A DNA stretch of 64,000 bases, taken from contig NZ_CP137338.1 of NCBI RefSeq assembly GCF_044923475.1, positions 5,704,001-5,768,000 of the forward strand. The letters are read 5' to 3'. Of the stretch, positions 43,540 through 50,842 are shown one piece after another. A program made the translations under genes and the position numbers. Position 1 is the stretch's first letter, and each line of letters opens with the position of its first letter. The notes beneath the pieces are model-generated. The model saw only the letters and a program-made list of their open reading frames with translations. It had not been told where the DNA came from and did not search any database. Source of the DNA: JAAURS01 sp044923475. GTDB lineage: Bacteria; Cyanobacteriota; Cyanobacteriia; Thermosynechococcales; Thermosynechococcaceae.

Positions 43540-44793
43540 ATGAATCTATCGACCGTCATTCTGGCATTCCTGGGCCTTGGAATTCTATTTGGGGCGCTCC
43601 TCAATGGCGCATTCCCAGCGGCGATCGCCCCGCTCGATCTCTACCTCCTCACCCCAATCGGCGAAGTTTTTCTGCGGCTGATTCAGTTTGTCGTAGTGCC
43701 CATCGTGTTTTGCTCCATGATTTTGGGACTGACCCGCATTCAAAACGCAGCGCAAGTGGGACGGTACGCCGTCAAACTATTGACCAGTTATGTGGTGACT
43801 AGCGCGATCGCCACCGCTCTCGGGATGAGCATGGCTTATCTTTTGAAGCCAGGGGCAGGCGTGAAAGGCTTTAGTCTCTCTGAAGGATTGGCCCAAGCAA
43901 AAGGGCTATCGCTGCTGGACTGGCTGGTGAGCTTAGTTCCTGTCAACCCTCTAGAAGCTTTAAGCACTGCCAATCTTTTACAAATCATCGTTTCCGCTGC
44001 CCTGATTGGCATTGCAATTCAGTTTGTGGGAGATAAAGCATCCAGCTTCTTGGCCTTTATTGAAAGCTGCTATGCCATTTTTGAAAAAGTATTAGCTCTA
44101 GTCCTATACGTCGCGCCCATTGGAGTATTTGCGCTGATTAGCTCTGTCATTGCGACCCAAGGACTAGAGATTATCCTGCGGTTGCTGGTTTACGTCCTGG
44201 GGTTGCTCGCAACCACCGCCCTCATGATTGGGATTTATACCTGCATTTTATTTGCGTTGCGGGCCAAGCCCCTCCACTTTTTTCGCAGTCTTTTCCCGGC
44301 CCTCTCCCTTGCCTTCGGTACCGCCAGCTCCAACGCCGCCCTCCCGATCGCCCTTCAAAACGTCCAAGAAAGCTACGGTCTGCGCCCCGAAATTGCCACC
44401 TTTGCCTTGCCCTTGGGTACCGCCCTCAAACGCGATGGCTCGGCAATTTTACAAGGATTCAACGCCCTATTTATCGCCCAGGTCTATCAAGTGCCCTTGA
44501 CCTCTTCCATGCTGTTGGCGATCGCCGTCAGTACTCTCCTCGTTTCCTTCAGCACTCCCGGCGTTCCCGGTTCCGCATTGATTACCATGACCACCGTGCT
44601 GTCGGCAGCAGGACTTCCCATCGAAGGCGTGGCGATCGTGGCAGGCGTGGATCGGTTGACCGATGGATTTAAGACCGTGCTGAACATCGTCGGGAATGCG
44701 ACCAATGCTATTATTTTGAGCCATTGGGAACCTCAAAGCGCTGCCGTCCCCGAGGAGTCAGTCCCAGAACTTCAGACGAATTTGCGATCTTAG
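43540..44793 (+). CDS. dicarboxylate/amino-acid:cation symporter (SLC1/DAACS family)
   Basis: A 417-residue inner-membrane carrier. It has eight hydrophobic segments and the two re-entrant hairpins: HP1 in LAFGTASSNAALPIALQN and HP2 in FSTPGVPGSALITMTTVL. The TM7 signature, usually NMDGT, reads LKRDGSAILQG here, so the cation site differs from sodium-aspartate carriers. It resembles the bacterial GltP/DctA/serine-threonine group in length. The substrate cannot be assigned. It converges with the LOG-like gene, 5 bases apart. Confidence 0.88.
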   Translation: MNLSTVILAFLGLGILFGALLNGAFPAAIAPLDLYLLTPIGEVFLRLIQFVVVPIVFCSMILGLTRIQNAAQVGRYAVKLLTSYVVTSAIATALGMSMAYLLKPGAGVKGFSLSEGLAQAKGLSLLDWLVSLVPVNPLEALSTANLLQIIVSAALIGIAIQFVGDKASSFLAFIESCYAIFEKVLALVLYVAPIGVFALISSVIATQGLEIILRLLVYVLGLLATTALMIGIYTCILFALRAKPLHFFRSLFPALSLAFGTASSNAALPIALQNVQESYGLRPEIATFALPLGTALKRDGSAILQGFNALFIAQVYQVPLTSSMLLAIAVSTLLVSFSTPGVPGSALITMTTVLSAAGLPIEGVAIVAGVDRLTDGFKTVLNIVGNATNAIILSHWEPQSAAVPEESVPELQTNLRS

Positions 44794-44798
44794 GCTTC

Positions 44799-45272
44799 CT
44801 AAAGGCTCATTTGAGCTGCCACCCAAGCGACCGCTTCCTCTGCCGTTATGGCAATAGGTAGCAATTGCTGCGTTTCTCCTGGTAGAGAGAGCGTCCAACT
44901 TTGCAAACCAATAATGGGTTTCTTTGCCCGCAATGCAAAGGCAATTTCAGACAGTGTTCCATAGCCACCGGAGATGGCAACTAAAGCCGCTGCCGTGTTT
45001 ACGATGATGGTATTGCGGGCTTCTCCCATGCCCGTGGCGATCGCCACGTCCACCCATGCGTTTGCGGATTTAGGATCGTTGCCGGGCAAAATCCCAATCG
45101 TTCGCCCGCCCGCCGCTTTTGCCCCCTGACAGGCTGCGGTCATGACGCCGCCGAGTCCGCCGCAGATCAGCGTAAAGCCTTGCCGCGCGAGTTGTTCTCC
45201 TACTGCGTGGGCTAGGTCGTAGACAGGAGACTCGCAATTGTTTGCCCCAATGACGGCCACGATGGTTTCCAT
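44799..45272 (-). CDS. LOG-like Rossmann protein (TIGR00725 type)
   Basis: A 157-residue protein with VAVIGANNCESP, GFTLICGGLGGVMTAACQGAKAAGGRTIGILPG, and VAISGGYGTLSEIAFALRAKKPIIGL. These GGxGG and GGYGTLSE loops bind nucleotide phosphates in the SLOG/LOG superfamily. LOG enzymes release cytokinin bases from nucleotides, but the TIGR00725 group has no fixed activity. Confidence 0.85.
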   Translation of the reverse strand: METIVAVIGANNCESPVYDLAHAVGEQLARQGFTLICGGLGGVMTAACQGAKAAGGRTIGILPGNDPKSANAWVDVAIATGMGEARNTIIVNTAAALVAISGGYGTLSEIAFALRAKKPIIGLQSWTLSLPGETQQLLPIAITAEEAVAWVAAQMSL

Positions 45273-45463
45273 ATAATGCCGCTCTGCTCCATTTGCTGTT
45301 GAGTAAGGCTATTCTCGCAACTTGTGCCAGCGTCCTAATGTCGTTCCCGTCCATCATGAGTTGAAGCAGTTATACCGATGGGTGACTGGCCCTAGCTTAC
45401 GCTATACACTATGGTGCGGCATCAGTTCCCCACCCATCATTGTCTAAAGGAATCGATAGAGTT

Positions 45464-47008
45464 ATGGCTAGAGCTAAGAAAGCCCAAGAAGTCAAGGAAG
45501 AACCGTTAGAAAAACAGCTCTGGAAGACTGCCGATAAGCTTCGCAAAAATATTGATGCGGCTGAATACAAGCATGTGGTGTTGGGGCTAATTTTTCTCAA
45601 ATATATCTCCGATGCCTTTGAGGAGATGTTCGACAAACTGGAAGCGGGTGAGGGCGAGTATGCCGGAGCCGATCCAGAGGATAAGGACGAATACAAGGCG
45701 GAAAATATCTTCTTTGTGCCACCAGAGGCGCGTTGGTCGTTTTTACTGGCGAAGGCGAAGCAGCCTGAGATTGGTACCTTTGTGGATGCGGCGATGGATG
45801 CGATCGAAGCAGAAAATCCTTCGCTGAAGGGGGTGTTGCCGAAGGTTTTTGCACGACAGAATCTCGACCCGACGAGTTTGGGCGGTCTGATGGATTTGGT
45901 GGGCAATATTGCGCTGGGGGATGCGAAGGCTCGCAGTGCGGATGTTTTGGGGCATGTGTTTGAGTATTTTCTGGGGGAGTTTGCGCTGGCTGAGGGCAAG
46001 CAGGGCGGGCAGTTCTACACGCCGCGCAGCATTGTAGAGTTGCTGGTGGCAATGCTGGAACCCTATAAAGGGCGCGTGTTCGACCCTTGCTGCGGGTCGG
46101 GTGGGATGTTTGTGCAGTCGGAGAAGTTTATTGCGGAACATCAGGGACGGATTAACGATATTTCTATCTACGGGCAGGAAAGCAATCAGACGACTTGGCG
46201 GCTGGCGCGCATGAATTTAGCGATTCGTGGGATTGATAGTACGCAGGTGAAGTGGAACAGCGAAGGTTCGTTTCTCAATGATGCGCATAAGGATTTGAAG
46301 GCTGATTTTGTAATCGCCAATCCGCCGTTTAATGACAGTGATTGGAGTGGCGATCTGTTACGCAAAGATGGGCGCTGGCAGTATGGCGTGCCGCCAGGGG
46401 GCAATGCAAATTTTGCTTGGTTGCAGCATTTTGTCTATCATCTGGCTCCAGCGGGTCGGGCTGGGGTGGTGTTGGCGAAGGGGGCGCTGACCAGTAAAAC
46501 AAGCGGGGAAGGAGATATCCGCAGGGCGCTGATTGCGGATGGAAACTTGATGGACTGCATTGTGAATTTGCCTGCGAAGCTATTTTTGAATACGCAGATT
46601 CCGGCGGCGTTGTGGTTTATGAATCGAGCGCGCAATAATGGGCATCCGCGTAAGGATGAGATTTTGTTTATTGATGCGCGGAATCTGGGGCATTTGATTA
46701 ATCGTCGCTCTCGCGAGTTATCGGCGGAGGATATTCAGCAGATTGCGAAGACTTACCATGCTTGGCGCACGGGGGAGGCAGGTTATGAGGATGTGAAGGG
46801 GTTTTGTGCTTCGGTATCTTTGGAGCGGGTGAAGGAGTTGGATTATGTGTTAACGCCAGGGCGTTATGTGGGGTTGGCGGATGAGGAGGATGACTTTGAT
46901 TTTGCAGAGCGATTTACAGCGCTGAAGGCGGAGTTTGAGGAGCAGTTGGCGGAGGAGGAGGCGCTGAATAAAGCGATCGCAGAAAATTTGGCGAGGGTGA
47001 AGTTATGA
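45464..47008 (+). CDS. hsdM: type I restriction-modification methyltransferase subunit
   Basis: A 514-residue N6-adenine methyltransferase. The helical HsdM_N domain (LEKQLWKTADKLRKNIDAAEYKHVVLGLIFLKYISDAF) is followed by the SAM domain with motif I FDPCCGSGGMF (near 205) and catalytic motif IV NPPFN (near 285). All parts needed for methylation are present. The frame opens at TTG 45440, but ATG 45464 is the more likely start. It overlaps the next gene by ATGA. It pairs with HsdS for sequence-specific methylation. The sense strand is G/T-rich, unlike hsdR of the same operon. Confidence 0.95.
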   Translation: MARAKKAQEVKEEPLEKQLWKTADKLRKNIDAAEYKHVVLGLIFLKYISDAFEEMFDKLEAGEGEYAGADPEDKDEYKAENIFFVPPEARWSFLLAKAKQPEIGTFVDAAMDAIEAENPSLKGVLPKVFARQNLDPTSLGGLMDLVGNIALGDAKARSADVLGHVFEYFLGEFALAEGKQGGQFYTPRSIVELLVAMLEPYKGRVFDPCCGSGGMFVQSEKFIAEHQGRINDISIYGQESNQTTWRLARMNLAIRGIDSTQVKWNSEGSFLNDAHKDLKADFVIANPPFNDSDWSGDLLRKDGRWQYGVPPGGNANFAWLQHFVYHLAPAGRAGVVLAKGALTSKTSGEGDIRRALIADGNLMDCIVNLPAKLFLNTQIPAALWFMNRARNNGHPRKDEILFIDARNLGHLINRRSRELSAEDIQQIAKTYHAWRTGEAGYEDVKGFCASVSLERVKELDYVLTPGRYVGLADEEDDFDFAERFTALKAEFEEQLAEEEALNKAIAENLARVKL

Positions 47009-48360
47009 GCAAGAAGCTTGTCAAGGATAGTGAGTATCGATCGTTTATACAGGAGGTGAAGCAGCGAATTCAATCGGCTCAGATCAAGGCATCGCTTTCG
47101 GTGAATCAGGCATTATTGCAGTTGTATTGGGAGCTGGCTGAGCGGATTGTTGAGAAGCAGCGGCAGGCGAGTTGGGGCGATCGCTTTCTGGAAGAATTGA
47201 GCCGCGATCTAAAGGCAGAATTCCCTGAGATGAAGGGGTTTTCGGTGCGTAACTTGAAGTATATGCGCCAGTGGTTTATGTTTTGGTCAGCCAATTCTCT
47301 AATTGGGCAACAACTTGTTGCCCAAATTCCTTGGGGGCATAATCTTGTCATTCTCAGTAAGATTCGTGACATTGAAGAAGCACTATTTTATGTCCAAAAG
47401 ACGATCGAGAATGGTTGGTCAAGGTCGGTCTTGTCACATCATATTGAAACCCGTTTCTATTACCGTGAGGGGAAAGCGATTACGAATTTTGAGCTGCGGT
47501 TGCCTGCGCTACAGTCGGATTTGGCGAAGCAGTTGCTGAAGGATCCATATAATTTTGATTTTTTGATGTTGCGAAAGGAGCATGATGAGAAAGAGCTAGA
47601 GGATGCTCTAGTAGCTCACATGACACGTTTTTTGCTGGAGTTGGGGGCAGGGTTTTCGTATTTGGGTCGGCAATATCGCTTGGTGGTGTCTGGGGATGAA
47701 TTTTTTGTCGATTTGTTGTTCTATCATGTACGGTTGCATTGCTATGTGGTGGTTGAACTGAAAGCGGTAAAGTTTAATCCAGAGTTTGTTGGGAAGCTTA
47801 ATTTCTACATTTCGGCAGTAGATGATTTGCTGCGGACGGAAGGGGATAAGCCTACGATCGGGCTATTGATTTGTAAGTCGAAGAACGACGTGGTGGTGGA
47901 GTATGCACTGCGAGATCTCAATAAGCCGATCGGGGTAAGTGAGTATTTGCCGCAAGATTTGCTGGAGAATTGGCGATCGGCTTTGCCAACAATTGAGGAG
48001 ATTGAGGCGGAATTGGGGAAGGAGGTGGAGGAGCCTTTTCTGTTGAGTGAGTTGAGGAGATCGCACGCCAGTTTGACGGGTGCTGAGGTTGAGATCGGTG
48101 GATTAGCGGCGGATACTTTGACTCCGCAAGAGAAGTCGGTGATGCAGTATTTTCAGTCCAATGATTCAATGACGGTGAAGGTTGTGGGCGATCTGTTGTC
48201 GGTTAAGGATAGTCGTGCTAGGGAGATCTTAAAGGCGTTGACGGAGAAGGGACTGCTATTGAAACAAGGTATGGCTCGAAGTACTTACTACGTGAGGGTC
48301 GCAAGGACGATCGCCCAGGCGCAGGCGCGGCTGGAGTTGAGCGGTGGGGATGATGAGTAA
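47005..48360 (+). CDS. YhcG-type (DUF1016) PD-(D/E)XK nuclease with extra winged helix
   Basis: A 451-residue protein. The N-terminal DUF1016 helical domain (QALLQLYWELAERIVEKQRQASWGDRFLEELSRDLKAEFPEMKGFSVRNLKYMRQW) is followed by the nuclease core: FFVDLLFYHVRLHCYVVVELKAVKF, with Asp near 233, the Glu-x-Lys near 249-251 and the NFYISAVDD helix. A C-terminal extension of about 100 residues has a winged helix (LTPQEKSVMQYFQSNDSMTVKVVGDLLSVKDSRAREILKALTEKGLL), absent from typical YhcG proteins. It is embedded between hsdM (ATGA overlap) and hsdS (35 bases). The role in the type I system is not established. Confidence 0.87.
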   Translation: MSKKLVKDSEYRSFIQEVKQRIQSAQIKASLSVNQALLQLYWELAERIVEKQRQASWGDRFLEELSRDLKAEFPEMKGFSVRNLKYMRQWFMFWSANSLIGQQLVAQIPWGHNLVILSKIRDIEEALFYVQKTIENGWSRSVLSHHIETRFYYREGKAITNFELRLPALQSDLAKQLLKDPYNFDFLMLRKEHDEKELEDALVAHMTRFLLELGAGFSYLGRQYRLVVSGDEFFVDLLFYHVRLHCYVVVELKAVKFNPEFVGKLNFYISAVDDLLRTEGDKPTIGLLICKSKNDVVVEYALRDLNKPIGVSEYLPQDLLENWRSALPTIEEIEAELGKEVEEPFLLSELRRSHASLTGAEVEIGGLAADTLTPQEKSVMQYFQSNDSMTVKVVGDLLSVKDSRAREILKALTEKGLLLKQGMARSTYYVRVARTIAQAQARLELSGGDDE

Positions 48361-48394
48361 GGGCGATCGGGCTGAATTTAGCGGAGGTGAAGGG

Positions 48395-49516
48395 ATGAGT
48401 GAGTGGCGGGAATGCAAGCTTGGTGAGCAAATCAATTTAAAGCGTGGGTACGATCTACCAAATCGTTTGCGTCAAGATGGAGCAATACCGATTTATTCAT
48501 CTTCAGGTATTACAGGATTCCATAGTGAAAAAATGTGTGAGGCTCCGGGTGTAATAACAGGTCGATACGGAACCATAGGAAAAATTTTCTTTTCAAGTAC
48601 ACATTACTGGCCATTAAATACAACTCTATACATTCAAGATTTCAAAGGAAATGATGAGTTATTCTTTTATTATTTTTTGCAACAATTAGACTGGGAAAAA
48701 TACAGTGATAAAAGTGCTGTTCCGGGCATAAATAGAAATGATGTACATCAAGAAGATATTGTAATTCCATCCCTTCTCGAACAAAAAGCGATCGCCTCTA
48801 TCCTCAGCAGTCTCGATGACAAAATCGACCTACTGCACCGTCAGAATAGGACATTAGAGGCGATCTCCGAAACCCTCTTCCGCCAGTGGTTTATCGAAGA
48901 AGCACAGGAGGATTGGGAGCAATTTAGCTTGTCTGACATTTGCTCTGGCATTACAAAAGGTACAACACCTACAACATTGGGCCATCAATTTACTGAGTCT
49001 GGAATTAACTTCATAAAAGCAGAATCAATTACTGATGAAGGCGATTTTGTTGCTCACAAGTTTGCAAAAATTTCAAAGGAAACTCACCAATCATTAAAAA
49101 GATCAATCGTTCAAAATGGCGATCTTTTATGTAGTATCGCTGGAACTATCGGTCGTATTGCAATTGTTGATAATTCAATCCTTCCTGCAAATACAAATCA
49201 GGCAGTTGCAATTATACGAGCAAATCGAGAGAAATGCTCTCCCGAGTTCATCTATTTGTTCTTGAAGTCAAGCATGTTTAAAGAACTTATGGATGGAAAA
49301 GTTGTTCATGCTGTGCAGCCAAACTTGAGTCTTGGTGAAATTGGGAGTACCACATTACAATTGCCAAATTTAAATATTTTGAATGAATTTCAAGAAATGA
49401 TATACCCAATCTTTCATAAAAAGAGTCAGAATACACTTCAAATCCGCATCCTCGAAAAACTCCGCGATAACCTATTACCCAAACTCATGAGCGGCGAAGT
49501 GAGGGTAGAAATATGA
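48395..49516 (+). CDS. hsdS: type I restriction-modification specificity subunit
   Basis: A 373-residue protein from ATG 48395, supported by GGAGGTGA just before it. It has two target recognition domains. TRD1 (about 1-125) opens WRECKLGEQINLKRGYDLP. A conserved spacer helix LLEQKAIASILSSLDDKIDLLHRQNRTLEAISETLFRQWF (about 127-168) follows. TRD2 (about 175-325) opens WEQFSLSDICSGITKGTTP, and a second helix RILEKLRDNLLPKLMSGEV ends the protein. The two half-sites give a bipartite recognition sequence that cannot be predicted here. The TRDs are A/T-rich compared with the flanks, as expected of exchanged domains. ATGA overlap with the next gene. Confidence 0.95.
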   Translation: MSEWRECKLGEQINLKRGYDLPNRLRQDGAIPIYSSSGITGFHSEKMCEAPGVITGRYGTIGKIFFSSTHYWPLNTTLYIQDFKGNDELFFYYFLQQLDWEKYSDKSAVPGINRNDVHQEDIVIPSLLEQKAIASILSSLDDKIDLLHRQNRTLEAISETLFRQWFIEEAQEDWEQFSLSDICSGITKGTTPTTLGHQFTESGINFIKAESITDEGDFVAHKFAKISKETHQSLKRSIVQNGDLLCSIAGTIGRIAIVDNSILPANTNQAVAIIRANREKCSPEFIYLFLKSSMFKELMDGKVVHAVQPNLSLGEIGSTTLQLPNLNILNEFQEMIYPIFHKKSQNTLQIRILEKLRDNLLPKLMSGEVRVEI

Positions 49517-50541
49517 ATACACCCCTGTCCCCCGAACTCTTTGAATCCATCCGAAACACGATCGCCCTCGCTCGCGCCAAAGCCCAGCAAAGCATCAACT
49601 TCATCATGGTCGAAGCCTACTGGCAAGTCGGGCAACTCATTGTTGAAAACGAACAGCAAGGAGATCCCCGCGCCGCCTATGGCACAGCATTGATTCAATC
49701 CCTCAGCGATCGACTCACCGAAGAATTTGGCAAAGGCTTCAGCGAGCGCAACCTGCGGAGCATGAGAAACTTCTACCTAGCCTTCCCGATTCAGCAGACA
49801 CTGTCTGCCAAATTGAGCTGGAGCCACTATGTACTCCTCCTCAAAGTCGAAGACGCCGCCGCCAGACACTGGTACATCCAAGAAAGCGCCGCCGCCAACT
49901 GGAGCGTCCGCGCCCTCGAACGCCAGATCGACAGCCACTACTACGAGCGTCTACTGCTCTCCCAAGACAAACAAGCCGTCATCGACGAAGCCAACCAAAA
50001 CACCCAAACCCTCAAATACGGCCCCAAAGACTTTGTTAAAGATCCCTACGTCCTAGAATTTCTCAACCTCAAACAAAGCGATCGCCTCTACGAAAGCACC
50101 CTAGAACAAGCCATCATCACCGACATCCAACAATTTCTCCTAGAACTCGGGCGAGGATTTGCCTTTGTCGATCGCCAGCAACGCATCAGCGTCGAAGACG
50201 ACCACTTCTATATCGACCTGGTTTTCTACAACTACCTACTCAAATGCTTCGTCATCATCGACCTCAAAACTGGGAAACTCACCCACCAAGACGTTGGTCA
50301 AATGGACATGTACGTTCGCCTCTACGACGAAACCCGCAAAAGCGACGACGATAACCCCACCGTCGGCATCATCCTATGCAGCGATAAAAACGAAACCATC
50401 GTCAAATACTCCAGCATCAACAACCAAACCCTCTTCGCCGCCAAATACAAACTTTATCTCCCCAGCGAACAAGAACTCAAAGCCGAACTCGCCTCCCTTC
50501 AGAACGCAATCACCCCCCAAATATCCAACGAAGAGCCTTAG
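49513..50541 (+). CDS. second YhcG-type (DUF1016) PD-(D/E)XK nuclease
   Basis: A 342-residue protein with the standard YhcG plan: ESIRNTIALARAKAQQSINFIMVEAYWQVGQLIVENEQQG, TEEFGKGFSERNLRSMRNFYLAFP, then the nuclease core HFYIDLVFYNYLLKCFVIIDLKTGKLTHQDVGQMDMYVRLYDE. The metal Asp is near 233, and the x-x-K segment reads IDLK, Asp instead of Glu, near 249. It is distantly related to the protein at 47005 but lacks its winged helix, so the two are not a recent duplication. Their codon usage also differs strongly. It overlaps hsdS by 4 bases and precedes the two tiny ORFs before hsdR. Confidence 0.87.
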   Translation: MNTPLSPELFESIRNTIALARAKAQQSINFIMVEAYWQVGQLIVENEQQGDPRAAYGTALIQSLSDRLTEEFGKGFSERNLRSMRNFYLAFPIQQTLSAKLSWSHYVLLLKVEDAAARHWYIQESAAANWSVRALERQIDSHYYERLLLSQDKQAVIDEANQNTQTLKYGPKDFVKDPYVLEFLNLKQSDRLYESTLEQAIITDIQQFLLELGRGFAFVDRQQRISVEDDHFYIDLVFYNYLLKCFVIIDLKTGKLTHQDVGQMDMYVRLYDETRKSDDDNPTVGIILCSDKNETIVKYSSINNQTLFAAKYKLYLPSEQELKAELASLQNAITPQISNEEP

Positions 50542-50590
50542 CCACAGCTCAACTATCGACGAACTGCTCTGAAACAAGCTACCAGAATGG

Positions 50591-50707
50591 ATGGACGACA
50601 AACAAAGAAAAAACAAAATCACGAATTTAATAGGAGAATTTAGACGGAGTGGCAAAATTATCAATCACGGTTCAGATACTCACCCCAAATGGGTTCTTGT
50701 AAAATGA
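50591..50707 (+). CDS. tiny ORF of unknown function in the type I operon (first of two)
   Basis: A 38-residue frame from ATG 50591, opening MDDKQRKNKITNLIGEF and ending HPKWVLVK. It ends TGA with the next tiny frame starting inside that stop (ATGA at 50704-50707), the same coupling used by the other genes of this operon. No family recognised and no clear ribosome site. It could be the remains of a decayed gene. Confidence 0.35.
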   Translation: MDDKQRKNKITNLIGEFRRSGKIINHGSDTHPKWVLVK

Positions 50708-50840
50708 CACAGATTAAAATTTATAAGAGCAATCCGCCATATCAAAAGGGATATCCTTTGTATAGAAAGGGTTTTCGCTCTTATAAATGGGCATCTTTTA
50801 TAAGAGCCTATGAGAACCTGCTCATCAAAGAGGTGTACTG
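50704..50840 (+). CDS. tiny ORF of unknown function in the type I operon (second of two)
   Basis: A 45-codon-scale frame from ATG 50704 to TGA 50840, Tyr/Lys/Arg-rich (MTQIKIYKSNPPYQKGYPLY to ENLLIKEVY). It ends two bases before the hsdR ATG at 50843, so translation could flow into hsdR. The three TTTATAAGAGC words of the region lie inside it, so the frame may instead be chance coding of regulatory DNA. No family recognised. Confidence 0.4.
50720..50807. promoter_or_regulatory. three TTTATAAGAGC words before hsdR
   Basis: TTTATAAGAGC occurs at 50720-50730 and 50797-50807, and inverted at 50777-50787. The first and second form an inverted repeat over 46 bases that contains a GGATATCC palindrome (50749-50756). 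The arrangement would suit an operator or an attenuating hairpin controlling hsdR. Confidence 0.45.
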
Positions 50841-50842
50841 AG

